From an uncultured Oscillospiraceae bacterium (GTDB taxonomy: Bacteria > Bacillota > Clostridia > Oscillospirales > Oscillospiraceae): a stretch of DNA of 64,000 bases. The notes under the pieces were generated by a model. The model was given only the letters and a program-made list of their open reading frames with translations. It was not told the DNA's origin and searched no databases. This document shows positions 1 to 7,514 of the stretch, in pieces; position 1 is the stretch's first letter; every line of letters starts with the position of its first letter. The DNA lies in contig CANQMW010000002.1 in the NCBI GenBank assembly GCA_947625045.1, forward strand, positions 62,001 through 126,000, given 5' to 3'. A program made the position numbers and the translations under genes.

Positions 1-52
1 CCTCAGTCAGCGCTTACGCGCTGCCAGCTCCCTTTGCACAAGGGAGCCTAAG
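1..52 (+). repeat. Right half of a MITE-like intergenic repeat
   Basis: The first bases match the right half of a repeat seen in full at 18608-18736, 29569-29685, 37565-37688 and 44031-44153. It shows the CCTCAGTCA motif, a short variable hairpin and the terminal arm CTCCCTTTGCACAAGGGAG. The left half lies outside the window. As at most other copies, the right end sits just before a gene start. Confidence 0.85.
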
Positions 53-84
53 AGGAATTAATTAAATGAGAGGAGATATACATC

Positions 85-306
85 ATGAAAAAGTCATTCA
101 AGCTGGTGGACCTGGACTGCGCCAACTGCGCCCGGAAGATGGAGGACGCCATCAAGAAGCTGGACGGCGTCAACGACGCCACCGTCAGCTTCCTCACCCA
201 GAAGATGACCGTGGACGCGGACGACGGCCGCTTCGACGACATCATGAAGCAGGTGGTCAAGTGCTGCAAGCGGGTGGAGCCCGACTGTGAGATCGTGCTG
301 AAGTGA
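85..306 (+). CDS. Heavy-metal-associated (HMA) domain protein
   Basis: A 73-residue protein that is a single HMA domain (beta-alpha-beta-beta-alpha-beta fold). The metal-binding motif LDCANCARK lies near residues 9-17, with the paired cysteines expected to bind a soft or transition metal ion. The start follows a clear AGGAGATATACATC ribosome site. The stop is 13 bases before a P-type ATPase that lacks any N-terminal HMA domain of its own. The small protein is therefore probably a detached metal-delivery or sensing domain for that pump. Which metal is carried (zinc, cadmium or copper) cannot be told from the motif alone. The cysteine pair near the C-terminus (VKCCKR) could add metal ligands. 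Confidence 0.9.
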   Translation: MKKSFKLVDLDCANCARKMEDAIKKLDGVNDATVSFLTQKMTVDADDGRFDDIMKQVVKCCKRVEPDCEIVLK

Positions 307-319
307 GGAGGCGGGGCCC

Positions 320-2161
320 ATGACCCGGAAGGAGAAAAAGGCCCTGGCCCGCATCCTCGCGGCCGGGGCGCTGCTCATCGCGGTGAGCATCTGGAAGCCG
401 GAGGGCTATATCGCCCTGGCGGCGTATCTGGTGCCCTACGCCGTGGTGGGCTGGGACGTGCTGTGGAAGGCGGTGCGGAACATCGCCCACGGGCAGGTGT
501 TCGACGAGAACTTCCTCATGGCCCTGGCCACCGTGGGGGCCCTGGCCCTGGGGGAGTATTCCGAGGCCGTGGGCGTCATGCTCTTCTACCAGGTGGGCGA
601 GCTGTTCCAGACCCACGCCGTGGGCCAGAGCCGCAAGTCCATCGCCGCCCTCATGGACATCCGCCCGGATACCGCGACCGTAGAGCGGGACGGGGCGTTC
701 GTGGAGGCGGACCCGGAAGAGGTGGCCGTGGGCGACGTCATCCAGGTGAAGCCGGGGGAGAAGGTGCCCCTGGACGGGGTGGTGCTCACCGGCACGTCCA
801 CATTGGACACCGCCGCCCTCACCGGCGAGAGCGTGCCCCGGCGCATAGCCGAGGGGGACGAGATCGTCTCCGGGTGCGTGAACCTGTCGGGCGTGCTCAC
901 CATCCGGGTGACCAAGCCCTTCGGGGAGAGCACCGTGGCGAAGATATTGGAGCTGGTGGAGAACGCCGCCAGCAAGAAGGCCCAGGCGGAGAACTTCATC
1001 ACCCGCTTCGCCCGGGTATACACCCCCGCGGTGGTCATCGGCGCGGTGTGCCTGGCCCTGATCCCGCCGCTGTTCACAGGCGGATGGGCCACCTGGGTCC
1101 ACCGGGCGCTCATCTTCCTGGTCATCAGCTGCCCCTGCGCGCTGGTCATCTCCATCCCCCTGGCCTTCTTCGGGGGCATCGGCGGGGCGTCCCGCCGGGG
1201 CATCCTGGTGAAGGGAGGCAACTATCTGGAAAAGCTGGCCCAGGTGAAGGTGGCCGTGTTCGACAAGACCGGCACCCTCACCAAGGGCGAATTCGAGGTG
1301 GCCGCCGTCCATCCGGCGGCGGGCGTGACGGAGGATATGCTCTTGGAGTCCGCCGCCCTCGCGGAGCAGTACTCCACCCACCCCATCGCCCAGTCCCTCC
1401 TGCGGGCCTATGGCAAGGCCCCGGACCCGGCCCGGGCCGCTGACGTGTCAGAGGTCGCCGGCCAGGGCGTCACCGCCCTGGTGGACGGGGAGAAGGTGGC
1501 CGCCGGCAACCGGCGGCTCATGCAGACCCAGGGCCTGGACGCCCCCGAGGACGGCTGCGCCGGCACGGTGGTCCATGTGGCCCGGGCGGGGCAGTATATG
1601 GGCCATATCCTCATCGCCGACGGGGTGAAAGAGACCACCCCCGCCGCCATCCGGGAGCTGAAAGAGCGGGGCATCCGCACCGTCATGCTCACCGGCGACG
1701 CCCAGGCCGTGGGCGACGCGGTAGGGAAGGAATTGGGCCTGGACGAGGTCCACGGCGGGCTCCTGCCTGGGGACAAGGTGGACCGGCTGGAGGCCATCCT
1801 GGCCCAAAAGGACCCCAAAAGCGCCCTGGCCTATGTGGGCGACGGGGTGAACGACGCGCCGGTCTTAAGCCGGGCGGACGTGGGCGTGGCCATGGGAGCC
1901 ATGGGCTCCGACGCCGCCTTGGAGGCGGCGGACGTGGTGCTCATGGACGACGACCTGGGCAAGCTGGTCCAGGCCATGGACGTGGCCCGCAAGTGCAGCC
2001 GCATCGTGAAGGAGAACATCGTCTTCGCCCTGGGGGTGAAGGGGCTGTTCCTTATCCTGGGTGCCTTTGGCCTGGCCTCCATGTGGGAGGCGGTGTTCGC
2101 CGACGTGGGCGTGGCCGTCATCGCCATCATCAACTCAGGGAGAATGTTACGGACGAAGTAA
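320..2161 (+). CDS. Heavy-metal P1B-type ATPase (ZntA/CadA-like)
   Basis: A 613-residue metal-exporting ATPase of the plasma membrane. Visible motifs are the intramembrane SCPCALVIS (CPC at about residues 271-273), the phosphorylated aspartate in DKTGT (about 315-319), MLTGD and GDGVNDAP (about 507). The TGES actuator motif (LTGESVP) lies ahead of the CPC. The family usually carries one or more N-terminal HMA domains. Here the protein starts directly with membrane segments and the HMA domain is the separate gene just upstream. The CPC motif fits Zn/Cd/Pb or Cu pumps; the subgroup most resembles ZntA/CadA, but substrate is inferred. The start follows GAGGAGGCGGGGCCC. A GC-rich hairpin after the stop probably terminates the two-gene unit. 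Confidence 0.93.
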   Translation: MTRKEKKALARILAAGALLIAVSIWKPEGYIALAAYLVPYAVVGWDVLWKAVRNIAHGQVFDENFLMALATVGALALGEYSEAVGVMLFYQVGELFQTHAVGQSRKSIAALMDIRPDTATVERDGAFVEADPEEVAVGDVIQVKPGEKVPLDGVVLTGTSTLDTAALTGESVPRRIAEGDEIVSGCVNLSGVLTIRVTKPFGESTVAKILELVENAASKKAQAENFITRFARVYTPAVVIGAVCLALIPPLFTGGWATWVHRALIFLVISCPCALVISIPLAFFGGIGGASRRGILVKGGNYLEKLAQVKVAVFDKTGTLTKGEFEVAAVHPAAGVTEDMLLESAALAEQYSTHPIAQSLLRAYGKAPDPARAADVSEVAGQGVTALVDGEKVAAGNRRLMQTQGLDAPEDGCAGTVVHVARAGQYMGHILIADGVKETTPAAIRELKERGIRTVMLTGDAQAVGDAVGKELGLDEVHGGLLPGDKVDRLEAILAQKDPKSALAYVGDGVNDAPVLSRADVGVAMGAMGSDAALEAADVVLMDDDLGKLVQAMDVARKCSRIVKENIVFALGVKGLFLILGAFGLASMWEAVFADVGVAVIAIINSGRMLRTK

Positions 2162-2180
2162 GGGAACATATATATGGAAT

Positions 2181-2214
2181 GGGACCGGCGAGAGCCGGTC
2201 CCGTTTGTTATTCT
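2181..2214 (+). terminator. Hairpin GGGACCGG...CCGGTCCC with T-rich tail
   Basis: Inverted repeat at 2181-2202 followed by GTTTGTTATTCTT. It fits a Rho-independent terminator for the P-type ATPase. Its flank and core are nearly repeated at 2723-2766, on the other side of the small-protein/XRE module. Confidence 0.7.
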
Positions 2215-2378
2215 TCTGTACCTTCGTTCTCTGCGGAGATATATAGCTCCTCTGCCTGAAGAAGCGCGGCTTGGAGCCGTTCCCGCCCTGGCTGGTTTTC
2301 CACCGTCTCTGGCAATAGGTCCAGCGCGTCTGACGCCGCGCCGCATACCAACGCATACATTTTCTTGTAATCCGGCAC
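2208..2378 (-). CDS. Small acidic 'MPDY' family protein (56 aa), unknown function
   Basis: A short gene with a GTG start, preceded on its strand by GAGGTGAGAACGG. The product begins VPDYKKMYAL, has an Ala/Leu/Gln-rich helical middle and ends with QAEELYISAE plus an acidic tail. A second protein encoded at 33601-33753 has the same layout (MPDYEKMYHM ... AEEMYIQAEE). That similarity between two independent loci is the main support that both are real genes. Each is transcribed divergently from a small XRE-type regulator across palindromic operators. No catalytic motif is visible; a helical protein of unknown role, possibly a partner or target of the regulator, is all that can be said. Confidence 0.72.
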   Translation of the reverse strand: MPDYKKMYALVCGAASDALDLLPETVENQPGRERLQAALLQAEELYISAENEGTEE

Positions 2379-2396
2379 CCGTTCTCACCTCACCCA

Positions 2397-2430
2397 AACT
2401 CTTTTGAGTTAATTTTAACTCAAAAGAGTT
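2397..2430. promoter_or_regulatory. Twin 14-bp palindromic operators
   Basis: AACTCTTTTGAGTT (2397-2410) and AACTCAAAAGAGTT (2417-2430) are each perfect palindromes, 20 bp apart, in the divergent gap between the small protein gene and the XRE gene. Two same-face sites in this position are typical of autoregulated XRE repressors. The binding protein is inferred to be the neighbouring XRE product. Confidence 0.7.
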
Positions 2431-2478
2431 AACCTTGTCAAGGATATCTGTCTATCCTCATAACAAGAGGTGAGGCGG

Positions 2479-2721
2479 ATGCGCATAGGCGAAGCGGTAA
2501 AGGAACGGATATTGCAGCTGTGCCGGGAGCGTGACCTGTCTGTCAACAAGCTGTGCACCATGAGCGGCGTCACACAGTCCACGGTGAACAACATCATCAG
2601 CGACCGCAATCACAGCGTGACCGTCTCCACCATCCAAAAGCTATGCGACGGGCTGGGCATATCTATCCAGGACTTTTTCGATTCTCCGTTGTTCAAGGAT
2701 ATTGAACAAGAAATAAAATAA
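2479..2721 (+). CDS. XRE-family helix-turn-helix regulator
   Basis: An 80-residue DNA-binding protein that is essentially one HTH_3/XRE domain. The recognition region is around LSVNKLCTMSGVTQSTVNNI, followed by GISIQDFFDSP, the usual end of this small regulator type. I chose the ATG at 2479 because AGAGGTGAGG sits at proper spacing; a GTG nine bases upstream is also in frame. It is divergent from the small 'MPDY' gene and probably binds the twin palindromes at 2397-2430, repressing one or both genes. A hairpin at 2741-2761 follows the stop. Confidence 0.88.
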   Translation: MRIGEAVKERILQLCRERDLSVNKLCTMSGVTQSTVNNIISDRNHSVTVSTIQKLCDGLGISIQDFFDSPLFKDIEQEIK

Positions 2722-2740
2722 GTGAACACATATATGGAAC

Positions 2741-2768
2741 GGGACCGGCTGGGCCGGTCCCATTTCTA
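2741..2768 (+). terminator. Terminator hairpin after XRE gene
   Basis: GGGACCGGC-TGG-GCCGGTCCC followed by ATTTCTATAT. The hairpin and its left flank (ACATATATGGAACGGGACC) nearly duplicate the terminator at 2181-2202. Confidence 0.75.
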
Positions 2769-2801
2769 TATGTGATTTGTGCCTCGTTTGAGCTTAAGGT
2801 G

Positions 2802-3002
2802 TTAAACAGCGTCCCAGGTCACAAAGCGGTTGTATTCCCGAAGTGTCATGTCAATAGGCTCAATTCCTTTCTCCTTGCAGTATGCAAGGATCCCACGCAC
2901 ATCGACATGCTGCTTGGCATCCGGGAAGAACGACACATATCCTCCTGCGCGGTCAGCTATCTCGTCCAGTTCCCTCAAGTCCTCGCGATCTTTATCCGTC
3001 AT
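2802..3002 (-). CDS. Hypothetical protein, 66 aa
   Basis: I do not recognise this family. The product is soluble, charged and probably helical. It starts MTDKDREDLRELDE and contains GILAYCKEKGIEPIDMTLREY. The ATG at 3002 is preceded by GGAGGTGA at seven bases, better placed than the in-frame GTG at 3008. Codon use matches the neighbours. It lies downstream on the same strand as the YihY-family gene, 45 bases away, so it could be co-transcribed with it. No membrane segment or metal motif is visible. Confidence 0.6.
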   Translation of the reverse strand: MTDKDREDLRELDEIADRAGGYVSFFPDAKQHVDVRGILAYCKEKGIEPIDMTLREYNRFVTWDAV

Positions 3003-3047
3003 GTCCACTCACCTCCAAAGGAGTATCTATCAGATTTTGCACTATTT

Positions 3048-3878
3048 TCAATGCTGTTTGTCCCTCTCCCTTGGCCATTTTTCGATGATGGTGTTGAGCC
3101 AGGCGCCCAGGAAAAGGAGGTAGAGGGAGGCGTACATCCAGAACAGGGAGATGATCACGACGGCGAGGCCGCCGTAGATGCTGTAAAAGCCGAAGCTGGA
3201 CACCGCCCAGGAGTAGATGCGGGAGAAGATGAGCCAGGCCGCCGCGGAGAAGGCCGCGCCGGGCAGCTGCTTTGTATACCGCAGCTCCTTCTGGGGCACG
3301 TGGGTGAAGAGCAGCGCGTTCAGGGCCGTCACGATGAGAAAGAACACGATCTCCCGGCCCCGGATGAGGATGGCCCACAGGTCCGACCACTTGGAGATGA
3401 ATCCGATGGAGGCCAATATCTTCTCCCCGGTGAACAGCAGCACCATGTTGCCCAGGATGATGACCACCAGCGCAGCGGTATAGAGGGCGCCCCGGAGGCG
3501 CCGCAGGAGGAAGCTGCCGTGGGTCCTGCCGTCATAGATGAGCTCCACGGTGCGCATGATGAGGCTGAACACCTTTCCGGCGGACCACAGCTCCACAACG
3601 AGGCCTATGCCGATGGCCGCGGTGGACCCGGCGTACACCCCGTCCACCAGCCGGCCGATGAGCTCCCGGAAGGGCTCCGGCGCGTAGCCCAGCAGGGTGT
3701 CCATCAGCTGCTCCTCGGTGAAGGGCATATAGGGCAGCAGGCCCAGCAGCACCACCAGCAGCGGGCCCAGGGCGAAGAACAGATAATAGGCCCCGCTGGT
3801 GGCGTACAGCCACATGCTGGTCCTGCCGTATTCCCCGGCGGCCCAGCGGAGCTTTTCCATGGCGGGGCTGTCCTTCAT
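3048..3878 (-). CDS. YihY/BrkB-family inner-membrane protein
   Basis: A 276-residue integral membrane protein with about six hydrophobic segments, the family's usual length and topology. The segment patterns YYLFFALGPLLVVLLGLLP near residues 31-49 and VVIISLFWMYASLYLLFLGA near the C-terminus are typical of the YihY/virulence factor BrkB family. Members were once called RNase BN by mistake; the real function is not settled and may involve transport. It lies 87 bases downstream of the Fur-family gene with a terminator-like hairpin between them, so it probably has its own promoter. Confidence 0.88.
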   Translation of the reverse strand: MKDSPAMEKLRWAAGEYGRTSMWLYATSGAYYLFFALGPLLVVLLGLLPYMPFTEEQLMDTLLGYAPEPFRELIGRLVDGVYAGSTAAIGIGLVVELWSAGKVFSLIMRTVELIYDGRTHGSFLLRRLRGALYTAALVVIILGNMVLLFTGEKILASIGFISKWSDLWAILIRGREIVFFLIVTALNALLFTHVPQKELRYTKQLPGAAFSAAAWLIFSRIYSWAVSSFGFYSIYGGLAVVIISLFWMYASLYLLFLGAWLNTIIEKWPRERDKQH

Positions 3879-3902
3879 GGCGTCTTCCTTTCGTCTTTAT
3901 CG

Positions 3903-3928
3903 AAAAAGGCCGCCCAGCGCGGGGCGGC
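3903..3928 (-). terminator. Rho-independent terminator after the Fur-family gene
   Basis: Read on the minus strand, GCCGCCC and GGGCGGC form a stem followed by a run of T (AAAAA at 3903-3907 on the plus strand). It separates the Fur-family gene from the YihY gene. Confidence 0.75.
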
Positions 3929-3965
3929 GTATGGGCTTATTATAGTATGCTTTTCCGGCGGGCGG

Positions 3966-4334
3966 TCATGCCTTTTTCCGGCAGGCGGGGCAGAGGTGGT
4001 AGAGCTTCAGGTCGTAACCGGTGATGTCCTCTCCCAGTTCCAATGCGAAGGGCCGCAGCAGGCCGTCGGGCATGATAAGGTCCTCCACCTTTCCGCACCT
4101 TTCGCACACCAGGTGGGGGTGGGGCCGCCGCTCCCGGTCGTACCGGGCAGGGGCGTCGGGCATTTCAAGCTTGCGTATCTGCCCCTCCCGGACCAGCAGG
4201 CCCAGGTTCCGGTACACGGTGCCCCGGGCCAGAGAGGGCATCTCTGCCCTGGCCAGGTCGTATATCTCCTCTGCCGTCCGGTGCTCCGGCGCGGCCATGA
4301 TGAGGTCGAAGATGAGCTGTCGCTGCCGGGTCAT
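3966..4334 (-). CDS. Fur/PerR-family metal-responsive repressor
   Basis: A 122-residue regulator, slightly short for the family. The N-terminal winged helix includes HRTAEEIYDLARAEMP and GTVYRNLGLLVREG. The C-terminal dimer domain has HPHLVCERCGKVEDL and LCPACRKK, the two CxxC pairs of the structural zinc site common in PerR and Zur. It probably senses peroxide or a metal and represses a small regulon. A palindrome just upstream (4349-4365) is a likely autoregulatory site. Assignment among Fur, PerR and Zur is not possible by eye; PerR is my first guess from size and the paired CxxC. Confidence 0.9.
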   Translation of the reverse strand: MTRQRQLIFDLIMAAPEHRTAEEIYDLARAEMPSLARGTVYRNLGLLVREGQIRKLEMPDAPARYDRERRPHPHLVCERCGKVEDLIMPDGLLRPFALELGEDITGYDLKLYHLCPACRKKA

Positions 4335-4348
4335 AGTCTCACCGCCCT

Positions 4349-4365
4349 TTAGGATTCATTCCTAA
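4349..4365. promoter_or_regulatory. Fur/PerR-box-like palindrome
   Basis: TTAGGA-TTCAT-TCCTAA is an inverted repeat 14 bases upstream of the Fur-family start codon, inside an AT-rich stretch. The position suggests autoregulation; the sequence differs from the classical TGATAAT Fur or TTATAAT PerR core, so the assignment is inferred from position and symmetry. Confidence 0.55.
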
Positions 4366-4461
4366 TTTATTATAACTGTCCCAAGCAGCGTTGTCAACGG
4401 GATACTTTTTAGTCAAAATACACAGTAGAAATCAACAAAAGTATGCTTTTGTTGACAAATA

Positions 4462-4490
4462 TTGACAACACAAAATAGAGACGATATAAT
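4462..4490 (+). promoter_or_regulatory. Sigma-A promoter for the MBOAT operon
   Basis: TTGACA (4462-4467), 17-base spacer, TATAAT (4485-4490): a perfect consensus pair. A second TTGACA lies 10 bases earlier at 4452-4457. Confidence 0.85.
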
Positions 4491-4507
4491 CAAACGCGAT
4501 AAAAATC

Positions 4508-4548
4508 GCAAGAGGGCCCTCTTGCATGCTGTTGTGACCAACAGCATG
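4508..4548 (+). other. Two adjacent perfect stem-loops in the MBOAT leader
   Basis: GCAAGAGGGCCCTCTTGC (4508-4525, an 18-bp palindrome) abuts CATGCTGTTG-TGAC-CAACAGCATG (4525-4548). They sit between the promoter and the start codon and would form two strong hairpins in the leader RNA, or protein sites in DNA. No T-run follows, so they do not look like a simple terminator. Confidence 0.6.
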
Positions 4549-4583
4549 ATAAACCTTAAGGGCCGGGATCGGATGGACCGGAC

Positions 4584-6068
4584 ATGCTGTTCAATTCTTT
4601 ACAATTCCTGATATTCTTCCCGCTGGTGGTATGCGTTTGCTTCGTGCTGCCGAAGAAGGTGCGGTATATCTGGCTGCTCATCGCCAGCTATTATTTTTAT
4701 ATGTGCTGGAACGCCAGGTATGCCCTGCTCCTGCTGGCGTCCACGGTGATAACCTATCTGAGCGGCCTCTATATGGACTCGTTCAAGAAAAAGAAAAAGG
4801 GAAATCCCACCGTGATAAAGTGCAAGAAACTGTGCGTGGCGGTGAGCTTCGCTCTCAACCTGTCCATTTTGTTTTTCTTCAAGTATTTCGATTTTGCCGT
4901 GGACAGCCTGAGCAGGGTCCTGACCCTGGTACATATCCAGCTGAATAAGCCCACGTTCGACGTGTTGCTGCCGGTGGGCATATCGTTTTATACCTTCCAG
5001 GCCCTGAGCTATACCATGGACGTATACCGGGGCGAGATATACGCGGAGAGGAACTTCCTGCGGTACGCGCTGTTCGTGTCCTTCTTCCCCCAGCTGGTGG
5101 CGGGGCCCATTGAGCGGAGCAAGAACCTGCTGCGGCAGCTGTCGGAGGACAGCAGATTCAATTATGACAATGTCCGCACCGGCCTTCTGTGGATGCTGTG
5201 GGGGTACTTTCTGAAGGTGGTCATCTCCGACCGGTGCGCCGTGCTGGTCAACACGGTCTACGGGAACTACGCCGCCTACCAGGGTTTTCAGCTGATCGCT
5301 GCCAACGTGTGCTTCGCGCTGCAGATATACTGCGACTTCATGGGCTACTCCACTATCGCCAAGGGCGCGGCAAAGGTGCTGGGATACGACATCATGGACA
5401 ACTTCCGCCAGCCCTATTTCGCCACGACGGTCAAAGACTTCTGGCGGCGGTGGCATATCTCACTGAGCACCTGGTTCCGGGATTACCTGTACTTCCCCCT
5501 GGGCGGCAGCCGGAAGGGAAAGGTCAGGACCTGGTTCAATCTCATGGTTGTGTTTCTGGTGAGCGGCCTGTGGCACGGGGCCAGCTGGACATTCGTGATG
5601 TGGGGCGGGGTCCACGGTCTGCTCCAGATCATAGAGGGCATTCTCGCGCCGCCCTTCGAGAAACTGTGTGACCGGATGCATGTGCGGCGGGACGTGTTTT
5701 CCTGGCGGGCGCTGGGTGCGGTCAAGACGTTCATCCTGGTGGATGCGGCGTGGGTATTTTTCCGGGCCGACACCATCCAGGCGGCGTTCCAGATATTGAA
5801 AAACTCGCTGAAACTGTCCAATATTGGCCTCATCCTGAACGACGGACTGCTGAAGCTGGGTCTGAACAACAGGAACATGTCTATTCTGGTATTCGCGCTG
5901 ATGATCCTTCTCGCTGTCAGTGTGCTCCAGGAAAAGGGCACAGATGCGGTGACCTGGATAACAAAGCAGAACGCTGTGTTTCGGTATGCGGTCTACTGGA
6001 CAGTGCTGATTCTTATACTCTTCTCTCTGGACATCACGGGCCAGGAATTCATCTACTTCCAGTTCTAG
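4584..6068 (+). CDS. MBOAT-family O-acyltransferase (AlgI/DltB-like)
   Basis: A 494-residue polytopic membrane enzyme. Family signatures are QLVAGPIERS, DFWRRWHISLSTWFRDYLYFP (His about residue 291) and GLWHGASWTF with the near-invariant catalytic His at about residue 331. By analogy with AlgI and PatA it would pass an acyl group, often acetyl, across the membrane to an extracellular glycan. The gene follows a consensus promoter and two leader hairpins. It is 10 bases upstream of an SGNH-like secreted protein, the standard MBOAT/SGNH pairing in which the second protein finishes acyl transfer outside. The glycan acceptor is unknown. Confidence 0.93.
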   Translation: MLFNSLQFLIFFPLVVCVCFVLPKKVRYIWLLIASYYFYMCWNARYALLLLASTVITYLSGLYMDSFKKKKKGNPTVIKCKKLCVAVSFALNLSILFFFKYFDFAVDSLSRVLTLVHIQLNKPTFDVLLPVGISFYTFQALSYTMDVYRGEIYAERNFLRYALFVSFFPQLVAGPIERSKNLLRQLSEDSRFNYDNVRTGLLWMLWGYFLKVVISDRCAVLVNTVYGNYAAYQGFQLIAANVCFALQIYCDFMGYSTIAKGAAKVLGYDIMDNFRQPYFATTVKDFWRRWHISLSTWFRDYLYFPLGGSRKGKVRTWFNLMVVFLVSGLWHGASWTFVMWGGVHGLLQIIEGILAPPFEKLCDRMHVRRDVFSWRALGAVKTFILVDAAWVFFRADTIQAAFQILKNSLKLSNIGLILNDGLLKLGLNNRNMSILVFALMILLAVSVLQEKGTDAVTWITKQNAVFRYAVYWTVLILILFSLDITGQEFIYFQF

Positions 6069-6078
6069 GAGGCGCACC

Positions 6079-7470
6079 ATGAAAATATACACAAAGCTTT
6101 TGGGCAAGTGTATAGCGGTGATGGCACCGCTCGTTTTGCTTTTGGTCTACTTTCCCAACTTTATGATCAATTATATTGATGGCGAGGCGCCGTCCTTCAT
6201 TTGGAACAAAAGGGTCTCCAACACGCCACAGGACAAATATTATGACGTTGTCGTATTGGGCGATTCCGTCTCCAATGCGGCCTATGTGCCGGAAGAGTTA
6301 TCCGACAGCACGATCAATCTCGCCCTGAGCGGGAATGGGCCGCTTGAAAATTACTATACTATGCAAAACTGGCTGGAACACAATGCCCCGCCGAAGATCT
6401 GTTATATCAGCTTTATGGATATTCATTTCCAATCGCTGCCTTCCTTTTGGAAACGGGACATGTATTTTCATCAATTCAGTTTAAAGAACAGTATGGCGAT
6501 GCTTGAGGAAGCGGCTGATGCCGGCAAGACGAAAATATGGAACGAACAGGCTATGTGGGATTTTATATCCTATGAATTATGGCTTCCCAATAAATATATA
6601 ACGGCGTTCATGAACGGGAGTTTCAACCAGCGACGGGCGTCGAATATCGAAAACACAACGTTGACAGCACTTCACGGAGGGCGGTTTATTGGAAGTACGA
6701 CGAAGGAATATTCTCCGGAGACAGATCAGGTTTTTGATACATTCACCGTAAATCCGCTCTATGACCGATACTATAAAAAGCTGATAAAGCTTTGTATCGA
6801 AAACAACATACAGGTCCGCCTCATTCGGCTGCCGATGCCGGAGAACTGTTTGTTTACAGACAAGTATCATGAGACCTTTTATGCCTATTATGACGCGCTG
6901 CAGGAGGAGTACCCAGGGATCACAGTCGACTGGTTCCCGCTTTATGAAAACAGCGATTTCTATGACCGCTGGCACATGAACTCTTACGGCGCCCTGCGCT
7001 TCAGTACGGAACTGAAAAAACTGTACCCGGAGGATTTTGGGGACGAGCCTCTTACTTCGGACCAGATCGCGGGCGTCGACGAATACATCAAGCAGGAGAT
7101 CGATCCGCGACACATCTTCGACTGGGTCGCCGGCCAGGGGTATACGGTGCTCCTGTATGATGATCAAAATATCGTTCCGACTCTGTATGGAGACAAGATC
7201 GACACGGCCGTGTCGGATGTGCCGCTGGCCGTTACGCCGCTGGACGCGGACGGCATCTATGCCGTCACCGACGGAGGCGTGACGGACGTGACCGTTACCC
7301 AGGCGGAGGACGGGACGCTGACGGCCCAATTCCCTGACGGAAAGCCGATGTCTTGGGCGGTGAAGGCCGGCGCCGATATGAGCGTGTTCGTCATCGACGG
7401 TTTTGGCAGAGCGGTCTGTGCCAAATCCTTTAACTATCTGGAGGGCCCGGAGTTCACGCTGATAAGCTGA
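6079..7470 (+). CDS. Membrane-anchored SGNH-like acyltransferase/esterase partner
   Basis: A 463-residue protein with an N-terminal membrane anchor (about residues 9-30). The nucleophile-type block VVVLGDSVSNAAY puts the Ser at about 63, and FYDRWHMNSYGA gives a D-x-x-H pair at about 296/299. Together these fit an SGNH/AlgX-N/DltD-like fold facing the outside. The last 150 residues look like an added domain rich in beta strands and short repeats (TDGGVTDVTVTQAEDG). Pairing with the upstream MBOAT gene suggests it completes O-acylation of an exported polymer. GC content is clearly lower than in the surroundings, especially 6080-6950, which hints at acquisition by transfer. The exact family is not certain. 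Confidence 0.75.
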   Translation: MKIYTKLLGKCIAVMAPLVLLLVYFPNFMINYIDGEAPSFIWNKRVSNTPQDKYYDVVVLGDSVSNAAYVPEELSDSTINLALSGNGPLENYYTMQNWLEHNAPPKICYISFMDIHFQSLPSFWKRDMYFHQFSLKNSMAMLEEAADAGKTKIWNEQAMWDFISYELWLPNKYITAFMNGSFNQRRASNIENTTLTALHGGRFIGSTTKEYSPETDQVFDTFTVNPLYDRYYKKLIKLCIENNIQVRLIRLPMPENCLFTDKYHETFYAYYDALQEEYPGITVDWFPLYENSDFYDRWHMNSYGALRFSTELKKLYPEDFGDEPLTSDQIAGVDEYIKQEIDPRHIFDWVAGQGYTVLLYDDQNIVPTLYGDKIDTAVSDVPLAVTPLDADGIYAVTDGGVTDVTVTQAEDGTLTAQFPDGKPMSWAVKAGADMSVFVIDGFGRAVCAKSFNYLEGPEFTLIS

Positions 7471-7480
7471 AAAAACATAG

Positions 7481-7504
7481 CCCCGGAGGGATATCCCTCC
7501 GGGG
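7481..7504. terminator. Bidirectional terminator between convergent genes
   Basis: CCCCGGAGGG-ATAT-CCCTCCGGGG with A-rich left and T-rich right flanks. It serves the SGNH-like gene on plus and the DUF2461 gene on minus. Confidence 0.85.
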
Positions 7505-7514
7505 CAGGTTTTGT

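Noticed and set aside
2174-2407. A 77-codon plus-strand frame after the P-type ATPase
   Set aside because: It starts in the terminator hairpin and is antisense to the better supported 56-aa small protein, which has a homolog elsewhere in the window.
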